Assembly (NCBI GenBank): GCA_021234155.1
Contig: JAJEKV010000085.1
Location: 894,800-958,799 of the forward strand
Source: Isoetes taiwanensis
Taxonomy: Eukaryota > Streptophyta > Lycopodiopsida > Isoetales > Isoetaceae
Reading direction: 5' to 3'
DNA: 64,000 bases
The position numbers and the translations under genes were made by a program. Every line of letters starts with the position of its first letter. Position 1 is the stretch's first letter. The notes beneath the pieces were generated by a model. That model searched no databases. It saw nothing but the letters and a program-made list of their open reading frames with translations, and had not been told where the DNA came from. Below, in pieces: positions 25,441 through 36,970 of the stretch.

Positions 25441-26980
25441 ATCAAACCGGCCTGCCTCCGGCGTCGGCCGATTTTCTGCTTATTTGGAATCAAGCCCACC
25501 ATTCGTATATCTAAAGATTTTTCCCAACGTTTTTCTTGCTTTCGGTCACATGATCTTGTCAAAATTAAGGCTTCTACGTTACAAACAAAGAATGGATGCA
25601 AAGAAAATTTTGCTTGGCGCTGTTTACGATCGGTGAGAGGATTGCTACCAAGTGCAAAATTAGCGATAAAAGCGACATGTAGAAGCGACCTTGAGAAAAC
25701 ATAGGGTTGGTTTTATGTTGTGTTTTGTGTGTTTGGGTGAACTATGCCATAATGTTTGCACAATCAAAAGCGTATTTTATCACGTATGATTATTAAAAGT
25801 TTTTGTTGTATTCGTATAAAAATACATACATTCTTTGACGGTGGCATCACGGGTTGAAAACAGATACCCAAGGTGTCTAATTGCGATCCCAATCTACTAG
25901 AATTTTTTGTTACATTCTCAAGTTCATAGTGCAAGTCTTCCACTCATCCTCTTCAGGATAGAGGCTTATTTGAAGTTCAAGCAGCAATTGAATTAACCTG
26001 GAGGATACCAGCTAAACACTTGAAAGCTTTTCTTCATAACACATCCCTCCACTAGAGAAAACAGTTTGATGTAATTCTCAAGAAGTCGACAAATATTTGG
26101 AATTGTTCAATTAGAGAATCACTTTTTGAAGGAAACCAGGTATGGTTATGACGTCGATTAGGCTATCCACATATCTCCATGATCTTATGATTTTTCTTGT
26201 CTACATTATCTTTCTAGAAGAGTTTATCCTTTTCTTCATCCCTCCATGTTATCTAATGATAAATAAGTTTTCTAAGCACTTTGGCCTTTGTGTCCCCGTT
26301 TCCTGCAAAAAGCCAGTTAATAAAACTATCCATTCTTTTTTATCCTATCATCTCTTTTTTTTTTATTATTATTATTGCAAATACGACAATTTTGTTGGTT
26401 GTGCAAATGTGCACTATTGATGTTTTTTTATTGATGTTCGCTATATTGGGTGCATTTAATCAAATAAAGTGTCCACTAGAAGGCAATGTCTGACTCAAAC
26501 TATTTGTGTACGTCCAAACAAAAGATTTTTTCAAATATTGGAACTGGACTATAACTCAACAGCTAGGTACGCTATTTGACATGGCAAAGTTTTCTTGATG
26601 CACAAGTTCGGGATGTAACTCCGGACTAGGGCAAGTTTTGCATTAACTTATTGGCATAGGCCAAATGGTGGTTTTTATAAAATATATGGTAAACATAATA
26701 TTTTACTTTTAATAGAAACCATTATGACAACGGCGCTTCAAACCCTAATGGCGAAAGGCAGATAAAAAATGTTTTGACTTAAGGTTTATGCAGTTTTCTG
26801 ATGAGACCTAACTTGAGCGGCTACCATATTGGATGCGGTAGAGCCCAGATATGCAGACGAAATCGTCAGCTCCATACTTCCATGTTTTCGTATCTTTATA
26901 TGTAGAGCTAAGAAAGCTTGAATGGAATCTCTTCACCGTCTAAAGATCCAAGAAGAAGATCCGGTCGATTTGGCAGATGC
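25441..26980. other. AT-rich intergenic DNA, nothing recognised
   Basis: No domain-bearing frame is present. The 92-codon plus frame at 26,142 is Phe/Ile/Tyr-rich because the DNA is T-rich, so it imitates a membrane protein. I do not call it a gene. Confidence 0.35.
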
Positions 26981-26991
26981 ATTTGTAGCAG

Positions 26992-27145
26992 AGCTCCATT
27001 TCAAAATGTCTGGAGGATTGTGCAGAGGCTTGATGGACTTTGCATATATTATTTACAGCTAAGCTCCATATCGAAATACCTGGAGAACCATGCAGAAGCA
27101 GCATACATCGTTTTGCAAAAACGTGGAGGATTCTGCAGAAACTCG
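26992..27145. repeat. Imperfect 70-bp tandem repeat
   Basis: AGCTCCATTTCAAAATGTCTGG at 26,992 and AGCTCCATATCGAAATACCTGG at 27,062 start two copies, each followed by AGRA(C/T)..TGCAGA. A third fragment (TGGAGGATTCTGCAGAAA) lies near 27,124. In the plus frame from 26,918 the copies read SSISKCLEDCAEA-like and SSISKYLENHAEA-like, so this may be a decayed repeat-protein exon. No family is recognised. Confidence 0.5.
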
Positions 27146-27189
27146 CATTGTTCACAACCTCCAGATAGCTTTCAGGTTTTTATGATATA

Positions 27190-29190
27190 GTTTTGGATCC
27201 TGAATTGCTTAATACTGAGGTTCTTGCTTTCTATATTCATTGATCTATTAGTAAACAGTTTGCACATGGCTGCAATAAATGACACAGCCTATAAACTTTG
27301 CAAGAATGCAAAATATAATTTTTATTTATGTTTTATTGAAGCCGAAAATATGATATCTTTACCTCTCTTTGCTTGTACAGATTACATGCGATATAGGGTA
27401 TGCTAATAGTCAGGTTTTATGATTATTTTAGCATATGAAAATACATGTTGCAGTTAAATAATGATACAGACCATCATCATATAGGAATCTGGCAGCAAGT
27501 GCTCTGATATAAATGCATATCTGGCTGACAAAAGTCCATTTTTTACAGGTTTTCCAAATACAAATAACAATCCGTATATGGACATTGATCCTAAATAATG
27601 GATTAGATATCTGGATACTTAGAGTTTTTGCCTTCGATGCATGCGTATAAAGGCTGTATAAGGCAGTGTAATGTTGATCTCATTGGTAAACGAGGTCTTT
27701 GCTTTATTAGCATCAGATATAGAGTGCTCATCTTAGCATTATCCCAAAGGGCAAGACTTTTAACCTCTTGAAGAATCAATGGACGATAACTTTACACATT
27801 CTAGTTTGTGGTTGAAGACTGAACGCTTGAACAACAGTAGAACATAAGATTATGAAGAAATACAGTTTAATCTATCTTTGGCAAGACATGGCATGGCTGC
27901 TTGTAATTTTGTTCAGGCAGTAAACTATTTGCTTCCATTTGGTCACAAAGATAGTTTGAAAGACATATGCAGATGGCTATTTCGTTGTGCTCATATTGGC
28001 ACCATAAATGGCATTGTATTTATGAATTTATTACATTAAGACAGATGTATAGGCAGTTGCACTCTTAATTCTCCTTCTATTTTTTAGTCTTTTTCTAAGC
28101 GGTAGGGGCAAGAGGCACAATGGGTAATCGGTGAAGAGCTGAAAATCCCAATGTACCTTTTGGCCCTTGCCACTGATAATTTTTTTACGCTAACGAGGGG
28201 TATTGATTGGTCGAGTCTGAGATTTTCTTCCCATTGTTCCTTTTGCTTTTGTAGTTGGACTAGGCTTTAAGAATGATGGAGATCTGGAAGAGACTATAGC
28301 TGTAGCTGAGAAACAAGCTTGGTGTCAGCAGTTCATCTAAAGGACAAAAACGGATTTAAAAACTGGTTATTAATGTCAACTTTTATTTCTGGAATGCTTT
28401 TGTACTTCTGAATGTCAAAACATGAAATATGATAGAAGATATTTGGGTTAAAAGATCTATTTTCTTCTTTAAAGATATGATATGATTCAAGGTATGATAT
28501 GATACGTTGATAAAGGTCTAAAAGATGGAATTCTTCTTTCTGGCTCTTTCTGACTAAATATATGGAAAAGAATTTCAGACTCATAATGCATATGCTTTAA
28601 TTTTTAGTCATTGATCAATGGTCTTCATATTACTTAGGCTTTGGAAAAAGAGGTAGTAGTCTAGACTGACTTGTTTAGTTTAGATAGTAGGATGATAAGA
28701 CTACCAAGGGATTGACCGAGGTAGATGCTGGTCTAGCGTATGCTAGTTCATAGTTCATTTTTTTTTTTTTTTTATTAATGATTAAATTACATGTGGTGAC
28801 TTGTTAAATGTTCTGGGACTCATAACATATGAGGATATATTGTTCCTACTCAAATGAGAAGGAGGAGTACAAGAAACACATATGTAAATATTATGCGAAA
28901 AAATAATTAAGCCATTGGATAAAACTAACGTGACAATGGGCTTTAGGTTACAAGTTAGGGTTAGTCCATGAATGGGCCGGAAAAGCACATAAGCGGATCC
29001 GACCACCAAGTTCTTACAAAGCGGTTCCAAGAATAGCTGGAAAAAACCTCAAGTCCCTAATGGACGGGCGGTATTAGGGACAGTAACGACCCTATCTATG
29101 TATTTAAAGCGCTTTCGGGCTTTAGAAATCGCTTCTTGGCGAGTCCCCATAGCAAGCCGGATCGGCTCGGGCGGATTTGCTTATGGGCGA
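27190..29190. other. Intergenic DNA with a 16-base T run
   Basis: No gene recognised. The T run at 28,758-28,773 suggests the poly(A) end of a minus-strand retroposon, but no LINE or SINE body is recognised upstream of it on that strand. Short minus frames at 28,333 and 28,782 lack motifs. Confidence 0.35.
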
Positions 29191-29203
29191 AAAAAAGGGG
29201 ATT

Positions 29204-29524
29204 TGAACATGGCAACGAGAGGAAAGGAAGATTGAGGCTGAGATGAAGAATGCATCAAAAGAAAGAAGTTATTTGATTTCCACAAGGTAGCAAGAACCTC
29301 GTGATGGCGAGAATGCACCACTAGGGGAAATAAGGAAAGGCGCCAACACGGCGGGGAAGCTAAAAGACGTCCTTGTACAGAAAGGCAAGGAGAATGAAGA
29401 AGTTCTGAGCATTGGCATTGAGGATACTCTGCAGAGTGAAGCTCAGCATGATCTAGTGATCAAGGGAGCAGCAAATGAGCAGATTCGACATACAAGCTAT
29501 TCAGCAAATCCTCAAGACCACCAG
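29204..29524 (+). CDS. Possible exon of an unrecognised charged protein
   Basis: One frame runs from about 29,204 to 29,524, ends at a clean donor (CCAG/GTTTCT), and is broken only by a TAG near 29,287. It is rich in Glu, Lys and Gln (KGKENEEVLSIGIEDTL and LVIKGAANEQIRHTS are readable), as expected of a coding exon rather than AT-rich spacer. The retrotransposon at 29,632 would lie in the following intron. I do not recognise the family. It could equally be part of an older mobile element. Confidence 0.3.
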
Positions 29525-29626
29525 GTTTCTTAACTAGTTTAAATTCTCTATTTAGAATTCTCATTATAGATCTACAAAGTTTTATGATGAAATCTGCATA
29601 TGCATGAGTCTATGAATGTCATGAGT

Positions 29627-29631
29627 AAGAT
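29627..29631. repeat. Target-site duplication AAGAT, left copy
   Basis: AAGAT directly precedes the TGTTGCC end of the 5' LTR and is matched by AAGAT at 42,876-42,880 directly after the 3' LTR. Five bases is the usual Ty3/gypsy duplication. Confidence 0.92.
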
Positions 29632-31503
29632 TGTTGCCCCTTGAAGTGGCAACATGAAGAAGAAATGAAGATATGAAGAAAATTCTAAGTATTGGAGGAG
29701 CTATTAAGGAAAGGTATCAGGCTGAAAGAGAATCTAGGCCAGGTGAGTACCCCTGCCAAATCCTTTAGCCAAAATTAGCCATCCTTGATTTTTCCCAAAT
29801 TTTTTGAGCCTATCTCCCATTTCTCCTTGAATTTCCCCTATCGCTAGCCAAATATGCTTCTAAAGATGCCTAAAAATCCCAAAATGCCAAAAAATCTATA
29901 CCTTTGCCAAGTGGCATCCTAGTCATCATCCAAAAGTGCCAAAGATGTCAAAAAGTCAAGTGAAAGTCAAAATAGAAAGTCAAAAGGCACACTTACCAAA
30001 AATACCCTTGCCCGTCATCAAGAGTCAAAATGCCACCTAGGATGGCCACCTTGCTCACAAAAATGCTTTGTCATCCAACTTTGGTTATATCTTTTGCCAC
30101 TTGGGTCAAAATCATGCCACCTCATCAAAAATATCAAAGGGGCATTTAAAATTTCGAAAATCCACTTAGGCAAAAGCCATGTTTGACCTTGCCACATCAT
30201 CCTTCATTATGCCAAGTCATCATTTCATCATGTCCGGTCACCATTGATTCACCTTTTTAGCCAAAAAATCAAAGTGCCATTTTCCAAAATTTGACCACCT
30301 CACCATGTTGCCCCAATGAAAATATGCCACGGCACAAAAATTTCAAAAAGACCTTATATAGACCCTTGAATTCCAATTCTTGGGAATCGTGCCCTTTGAG
30401 AAAATGTAAAAAATTGTCCTATTCTACCACCCCAGAGCCTAGATTCCTTTTCACCAATCACCCCCCTCCCGTGGCTCATTGGCTCAGGCGTGGGGGCGGT
30501 GGAGATCCCGAATCCCGTGGGCAAGACCGTCAATTTAAGAGTTTCGTGGATCGAGCTATATATACAGTGACTTTTTGATTTAGGCTGTGGGATATATCCT
30601 TTGAAGAAAATCCGGCCAAGATCCATTAGGGTTCTATGATTCTCGGCTTCGCGCACTTTGAGTGATGCGAGAGCGATTCGCTGATCATAATCGACCTGGA
30701 ACCAATCGAATCATGAAGAGGATGCGAATTAATGGAGATTATGCCAAAACGAGAATATTGCCTATTTTTGGGAAAAGAAGAGTTGGCCATATATCTGAGA
30801 CAAATTGGAGCTCTAACTACCCGACCACGAGGTCTATAAAGATGATCCAGAGCATTATTCCACACCAGGAGAGGAGATTTTTGATTAGAAACCCGCCCTT
30901 GTTCTTGAAAGCCAAGATTTTTGAAGTTACGATACAAATTCTATTTGAGTGATCAAATGGATTACGGCGGTGTATTATGTTCCTAAGATAATCGAGAAAA
31001 GTTTTCTTGAGCAATCCATGGTGTTTCCCCTTTCTTCAATCGATTTCTGAGTTTTTTTTTTCAAAAATTAGGGTTTTCCCATTTTTTATGTGCGATCCAT
31101 ACGGCGAACTTTGCCACAATTTCCCACCAATCTTGATCAACAAATGAGTTGAAATCAATTCAAGTTATCGATATTATCTAGATTTAGCTAAACAAATAGC
31201 TATTACGCGAGAATTTGCTCAAATATTTCATTTGCATTCAAAGGAAGTTTATTTGCATCCCAAAGTTTTTTTCTTCAATCATTTTCACCACTTTGTTCTG
31301 AGAAAACATCGATCATACACTGCATTCACATATCACCTTATTTCCTCACATTTGCACCTCTTTTCTCATCTTTTCACATCCCCTCACCACACCTTTGGCT
31401 CTCGCCCCTAAGCCTGAGAATTTGGCAAGTATCTTTTAGGAAATCCCACAATTTAGAGATTTGTGCATCCACGGTTTTTGCAAGGATTACGTGAAAGGCA
31501 ACA
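29632..31503 (+). repeat. 5' long terminal repeat, 1,872 bp
   Basis: It starts TGTTGCC and ends GGCAACA, a 7-bp inverted terminal pair. The start itself is a hairpin, TGTTGCC-N9-GGCAACA. The TATA-like CTATATATA at 30,556-30,564 is kept in the other LTR, so U3 should end shortly after it. The minus- and plus-strand open frames inside are not genes. It aligns over its full length with 40,997-42,875. Confidence 0.93.
30556..30564 (+). promoter_or_regulatory. TATA-like box of the 5' LTR
   Basis: CTATATATA lies in the context GGATCGAGCTATATATAC and is identical at 41,917-41,925 in the 3' LTR, although flanking bases differ. Its place about halfway through the LTR fits a U3 promoter driving the element's RNA on the plus strand. 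Confidence 0.55.
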
Positions 31504-31551
31504 TCTTTTGGAGGTCCTCACAGGGATTCTCTAAAAAACTCTTGCAAAAAC

Positions 31552-32690
31552 TTGAGAGCCCTCATGGTGAGGCACCCAAGGAAGGCTGGAATACGGATAT
31601 GGATGGTGATGGAAAGCCTAGCCATCTTGAAGATATGCCTCACGGAGCTGGGTTGGCGGCAGCCAGCCAGCCTTGGCGGCAGCAACACCTCTAGGCAACT
31701 ATCGACCCTATCTTCAGGTTGGAGATGCCTCCTTCTGACCCCTTTATGTGAGAAAAGAAACCCCTTGAGGTATTTTTAAACTCATTTGATGATTATTTTA
31801 GGAATCATGCTCCTAGAGGTATGACTAAGTTGGAATTGTTCAAGCTTTCTTTATCTGATGATCTTGCTACTAAATGGTTTAACACTCAAAGAAAGATTTA
31901 TGGTGTTCACACATTTGAAGAGATGAGGAGCAGATTCATTGATAGGTTTGGCGAATCTGTGACTCCTGAAACTTTGCTTCAGCAACTGCATTCTCTTTCT
32001 ATTAGAAGTGATGAAAGCATAGAAGCTTATGTTGATAGATTTGGAGAGCATGTGATAAAGTGCGAGTCAAAGGGTGCGAGATAATCCTCCTTTGCATTTG
32101 ATCAACGCTTTCTTGCATGGTTTGAAGTTCGGACCTCTGTTTACAAGAAGTTAATGAAAATACATCAACAACAACGTTTTGAGACATTACCAAGGGTATT
32201 TTCCAAAGCAATTGAGATCAGCAGGCTAAGGGCTGCATTTTCTACTTTTGAGCACGTTGATCTTGATTATTTCAATGATTTAGAGACTAACTATGAACTT
32301 TGTGTGGTAATGCAGTGAAGAAGAAAAATTCTTTTGAAGAAGATATGAGAGAAGAGATTTCTAAGTTGCAAGCTACTAACCTTAAAATTGCAACTGAACA
32401 TGCCAGGACTGCAGAGACACTTATGGAGGTTACCAAGCAACTCTCTGAGCTCAAGAAGGCTCCAGCACCCAGAGATGAGGCATCCGATTTCAAGTCTTCA
32501 GATTCTACACAAAGTAGAAAACATTGTACCCTCTTGTAAGAAATCAGGGGCCATTCGAGAGAAAGTAGTTCTTTGGTCCAAGCCTTGCCCTAGATGTGAT
32601 AGAAAGGGCCACAGCGGTAAGGAGTGCCCTGTGTGTTCATATTGTAAAAAAAACAGGCCATTATGAAGGCAGTGCGGGGATCAAAGAGTA
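31552..32690 (+). pseudogene. gag: Gag of the Ty3/gypsy element (broken)
   Basis: Gag is the particle protein that packages the element's RNA. The retrotransposon-gag domain is readable at about 31,775-32,240: EVFLNSFDDYFRNHAPRG, LSDDLATKWFN, TFEEMRSRFIDRFG, SIEAYVDRF. A coiled-coil-like stretch follows (32,300-32,530). A CCHC zinc knuckle, CPRCDRKGHSGKEC, lies at 32,586-32,627. At least three frame changes and a stop near 31,750 break it. The N-terminal boundary is uncertain. Confidence 0.8.
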
Positions 32691-32929
32691 TATGTTGAAA
32701 GATAAAGGTAAGGCTGTAGATGCATCCTCTTCTCATCTTTGTTTCTCGATTCTGTAGAAGGAGGTGATGAACCCGAAGAGAAGAAGAGGTCTTGGCTGCT
32801 GGTACTCCTATAGCCTAAGATCCGGACCTCGGCAAGCCAACATGCCTAGAAATAGCATAGCTCCTGCGCCATACGTGGTTCTGAGCCGGTTTCACCTCGA
32901 GAATAGCCAGGGCTCTTTGTGTTAGGTGA

Positions 32930-33360
32930 AGTTGACCAGGTGTTGAGGTCTACTAGAGTCACCCTAGATGTTTTGACCTTGTTAAGAATAGCACCTTCCT
33001 ATAGAGAGCGTGTCAAAACACTTATAGAGGAGAATTGAGAACCTATTGTCCACAACATTTCTAGAGTTGGGAAAGACCACGGTATATTCTCATGTGAAGC
33101 TCAAGTCGAAGGTAAAACACTCTCTAAAGTCATCTTGGATGGAGGCTCGGTATAAATATCATGCCTTTACATATTATGGACTCTTTAGAGTTAAAATCAT
33201 ATGAGCCCCAATTATTCTAAAATCTTTTTGCTAATGAGTGTACAACCAAAAGGAGTCGTTAATGATGTCTTGCCGGATGTAGGGGGCATCAAGATGACCA
33301 CGGACTTTGTTGTGAAATGCAGTTTCCTTCTCAGTTGGCAGCTATGACCTTCTTTTGGGC
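32930..33360 (+). pseudogene. Retropepsin-like aspartic protease of the Ty3/gypsy element (broken)
   Basis: The protease matures Gag-Pol. The active-site strand reads KVILDGGS, with DGGS at 33,138-33,149, the usual plant Ty3 form of D-S/T-G. It is followed by a stop (TAA, 33,152) where a conserved V/I-N-I..P continues in other frames. About 60 codons upstream, RVTLDVLTLL-like sequence matches the segment before plant Ty3 proteases. Confidence 0.65.
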
Positions 33361-33590
33361 AGGAAATGGCTCGAGGGTGGTTTTACGCAAAGCCCAGTTG
33401 GGGAGGAGGTAAATGCACAATAACGGATGGTAAGCAAGAAGTCACACTCTACAACCCGGAAGGTAAACTCCAAGAAGAATTTGCCTTTTCAATTGATGAT
33501 GCACTAATTTATAAAGATGTAGGTGTGTACAACATCTATGTAGATCCACTTTTGGAAGAAGAAGAGCAAAAACTTGATGAGCATACTCAT

Positions 33591-33995
33591 ACATTGTTCT
33601 TTGATGGCGGTTGTAGCGAGGAAGTTGAGCCCTAGCTTTGTCTTTGCTGCCATCATTAAAAGCCGAGGCTTTGGCGGTGGCTAAAACAAGCAAGAATTCA
33701 CAAAAATATAACCTCTAATGAGGCAGAGTATCAAGCTTTGATTGCAGGTCTCCAAGAAGCTTACATGATGGGAATCAAGAAGCTGAATATAAAGGGGGAC
33801 TCTCAGCTCGTGTGCAATCAAGTCCAAGAGGTATACCAAACCAAGCATTCAAGGTTAGTACAACTTAAAGAAGAGGTTTTGGGACTGTTAGACAAATTTG
33901 AGGCCTGGACTATAGAGCATATCCCTAGGCATTTGAATAGTGAAGTAGACAGGCTAGCTAAAGGTACCATATTGGATTTTTTAGCTGAAGGAGCC
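33591..33995 (+). pseudogene. First RNase H (archaeal/plant type), placed before the RT
   Basis: RNase H degrades the RNA of the RNA-DNA hybrid. All four acidic catalytic positions are readable: D in LFFDGG (33,600), E in NEAEYQALIAGL (33,720), D in IKGDSQLV (33,798) and D in NSEVDRLAKG (33,950). The spacing and NEAEYQALI wording are those of the plant/archaeal RNase HI group, not of the Ty3 RNase H that follows the RT at 35,063. It is frameshifted between 33,640 and 33,715. The domain probably came from a host-type RNase H gene. Confidence 0.85.
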
Positions 33996-34109
33996 TTTCA
34001 GGAAGAAGAACTGAACCTCTCACAGACTTGCCCAATTCTAACTATAGGGATAGAGGAAGCAAGCAGAGAGCAAGTCATTTGTATCCAAAAGAATGGCCAA
34101 ACCAGAACC

Positions 34110-35062
34110 CTGAAAGTTGGTCCAAAAGCTCCTGAGCCTTGCTTCAACTCATTTCCTATGCTGTGTCAAGAATTCTCAGATGTCTTTGCTTGGGATTACT
34201 CTGAACTAAAAGGAATTCCTCCCTCTAAAGCAAAATTTGAAATAAAAGTAAAAAGGGCTCTGATCTGTTCGTGAGAAATTAAGGAGGATAAATTCGCCTT
34301 GCTTTGCCACTTATCTATGAAGAATTAAAAACTATGGAGAGTTCTAAGCTGATATGTGAGACATTGGAACCTGAGTGGTTGTCTTGCATTGTGCCAGTCA
34401 AGAAGAGGAGTGGCCAACTTAGAATTTGTATTGATTATAGAGATATCAATAAGGTTACAATCAAAGACTGCTACCCCCTACCGTTTCTAGAAGAAGTTTT
34501 GCATACCATGAGTGGAAAAGAAGTCTATTCTCTTATGGATGGCTTCTCTGGTTTCAACCAAATAGAAGTTGATCCTTTATCACAGCCAAAAACCGCCTTC
34601 ATTACACCTTGGGGAACTTATATGATGCTAAGAATGCCATTTGGCTTGAAAAATGCCCTGCAACCTTTAGAGGGCAATGAACAATATTTTTGAGTCATTA
34701 TCTCCCCAAAATTTTGGGGCTTTTCGGATGATTTGACTCTGGCTACCTCTTTGGGAGATCATCTCAAAACAATCTCTAATATGTTTTCTTTGTGCGAGAT
34801 CGGTGGTGTGAACTTAAATCCAAAGAAGTGTTTGTTTTTGACTGACAAAGGTGTGTTGTTAGGCCATCAGATATCAGAAGAAGGAGTTCAGATTGCTGCA
34901 GACAAGCTGACAATAGTTCTCGACCTCCCGGTACCTAAAACATTGAAGCAGATCAAAGGTTTTGTTGGTACACTTCAAGGCTTGAGGATCTACATCCCCA
35001 ACTTCTCTCACATTTTGAGACCTATCACCAAGCTCACCAAAGTAGGGTATGTATCCAAAAAT
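34110..35062 (+). pseudogene. pol: Reverse transcriptase of the Ty3/gypsy element (broken)
   Basis: The RT copies element RNA into DNA. The lead-in DVFAWDYSELKGIPPS is typical for plant Ty3. Palm motifs follow: LRICIDYRDINKVTIKDCYPLP, YSLMDGFSGFNQI (first catalytic Asp), TPWGTYMMLRMPFGLKNA, and FSDDLTL at 34,721-34,741 where Y/F-x-DD carries the catalytic Asp pair. KCLFLTDKGVLLGH and the connection GFVGTLQGLRIYIPNFSHILRPIT close the domain. Frames break near 34,275, 34,670 and 34,715. Confidence 0.92.
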
Positions 35063-35535
35063 ACAAGTCAAAAGGTTCGGTTGAGTGGAATGAAGATTGC
35101 CAAAGGGCATTTGAATTGATCAAAGAAGAGCTCAACAAGAAGGTAACCCTTCTTGCCCCTAAACCAAGTGAAGATTTCCAAGTTTATATAACAGTTACAT
35201 CATTTGCTGTAGGATTAGCCTTATTTCAGAACAAAAGGGTACTAAACTATGCAGGAAAGCAGTGGTCAGACACAGAGGTGAATTACCCAGTCCTAGAGAA
35301 GTCTTCGCTGCCCTAATATTTTTGACCACTAAATTCCCCATCTTCTGATGCAAGCTCCAAAGATTCAAGTCTATATGAAGGTCAATCCTCTTCCAATGTT
35401 GTATGGTAAACAAGCCACGAAGACCAAGTTCTATAATTGGGCTGCCATGCTTCAAGACTTTGCCATTGAAGTCCACCTTGTCAAAACAGAAAAGGATCAG
35501 AAAGTAGTTTCATACCCTATGCCTTCTACAAATAT
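35063..35535 (+). pseudogene. Second RNase H (Ty3 type) following the RT
   Basis: This is the standard RT-attached RNase H. Readable are FELIKEELNKKVTLLAPKPSEDFQVYIT, VGLALFQ, LNYAGKQWSDTEVNYPVLEKS and the tail YNWAAMLQDFAIEVHLVKTEKDQKV, which match the RNaseH_2 family segment by segment. It is frame-shifted near 35,105 and 35,315. Position directly after RT and before integrase is canonical. Confidence 0.85.
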
Positions 35536-35781
35536 GATTTGACCTCTGAAGAGGATCAAACAGAGGAAGAGGTATGTCATTTAGTTGGAGAAGCCAGGTC
35601 TTGGATGCAACCCATTGTCAATTATCTAAAACATCAAGAGGTCCCTGCCACATTTTCACCATCAGAGAAAGTTAAGTTTAGGAAAAGATGTCTAACATAT
35701 GTGCTGGTTGAGGACATTTTATGTAGGAAGATGCCTTCACAGATTTTGTTGAGGTGCTTGGCTGAAGAAGAACAGGTACAA

Positions 35782-35791
35782 GCTCTAAGAC
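35782..35791. repeat. Target duplication GCTCTAAGAC, left copy
   Basis: The same ten bases return at 38,845-38,854 directly after the inserted element. Joining at this site gives a continuous integrase segment, which confirms that they mark an insertion. Confidence 0.85.
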
Positions 35792-36749
35792 CCGGGGGTT
35801 TCACCATTGAAACCCCGTATGACCCAAGAGCGTGACTGGGTAGGGGTTTTTTAACTTGAGGCGTCAGGTATACGGTTCTGGCTGCTTCATCACTGGTCCA
35901 CCACCATTCCCCCGTAGGTGGTCTAGAAGGGGGAGTTGGGCGGGAAGGTCCGATCCGTATGGTACGTTAGGGCCTACTCCTACTCCGAATGCTCTGAAGA
36001 ACCGAATGCTTTAATCTTGCAGAGGAGTCGGTGAAGCCTCAAACAGGTAAATATTTTTGCTGGGTCTTCTTTCTTTGTATTTTGGGTTTAATCGGAAAGC
36101 TATTGAGCTGGTTAACCGCTTTACCCTTTTCTGGCATTCCGGCACAGGGTTTCAGGGGCGTGCAGAGTCTTATTGTTGCAGGGAGCTGGGAAATCACGAA
36201 CAGATTTTTCGTATGCTCAGATTCGAAGAACTGTAGCAGCTTATTTTTACAGGAAAAAAAAACCTTGGAGGGAGCTGTTGGATGCATCCCGATTTTTTAA
36301 CAAGACTGTATCTTCGTCCACCAGTAGTCCCTGCAAAAAAAACCTCCGGTAACAGGGGAGTCAGAGTAGCTTAAGCAGAGGAGTCATGAAGCAAAGGGAG
36401 CTTCAGGTATAATCTATTCCTTCTTTCTGGGTCAGGCAGTTTGCTCTCTTATCACGAGGTATGGCTGGGGCTGTTCTTTTTCTAGTCTAAATAAAGCTTA
36501 ATGCATGTTTTCCCTCCTTTCACATAGGAATGGGAGTTTTGGCTCAACAAGGGTTCCCATGTGCTGGTAACATATCGACTATTGAGCAAAGACTTCCTCG
36601 ATATTATTATTGCTGTATTGCAAGGTGCCCAAAAAATGATATTTGAAAGTTTAAAAAAGGATTAGTAGAGTTAGACTTTTGCGGTTTAGTGGAATAGTGT
36701 GATAGTTTGCCAATACCAGTCCTTGTAATTTTCTTTTTATGTAATTGCA

Positions 36750-36970
36750 GGCAAGCAAAGTTATCTTGACTGGATAGCAGACCCGACAAATCCTTCTGCT
36801 GCTGTAGAGCTTCAAATGATCCATGGTAATGAAATACATTAACCTGGGTAGATCATGTCAGCAGTTAGTGATCCCTTGCATGAATGTAGGTGTTGGAAAA
36901 ATGGAATTCAAGGTGGGTGCTGATGATGAATACATTTTGGCTATTGGGAATCTTAACCTAAAAGACGTGG
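36750..36970 (+). pseudogene. Exon-like captured fragments of an unrecognised host gene
   Basis: Two segments read as protein between splice signals: about 36,751-36,823 (after TTGCAG, before GTAATG), coding SYLDWIADPTNPSAAVELQM, and about 36,892-36,971 (after GTAG, before GTTTGT), coding MEFKVGADDEYILAIGNLNL. The codon-like composition and clean junctions contrast with the surrounding AT-rich DNA. I cannot name the family; function is not assigned. Confidence 0.4.

Noticed and set aside
26142-26420. Hydrophobic 92-codon frame as a membrane protein
   Set aside because: T-rich DNA alone gives Phe/Leu/Ile/Tyr-rich peptides; no start or family support.
28758-29215. tRNA-derived SINE on the minus strand (T run plus GTTCAAATCC-like B box near 29,204)
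   Set aside because: No A box at the expected distance and no target duplication, so the match is probably chance.
30354-30952. Open frames inside the LTRs (also 41,789-42,362)
   Set aside because: They are present in both LTRs but differ by frame-breaking indels; LTRs are non-coding.
31509-31528. Primer-binding site of the Ty3/gypsy element at TGGAGGTCC
   Set aside because: It lies five bases inside the LTR end, but as a tRNA 3' end it would need a T discriminator and gives wrong arm lengths; no known plant tRNA fits.
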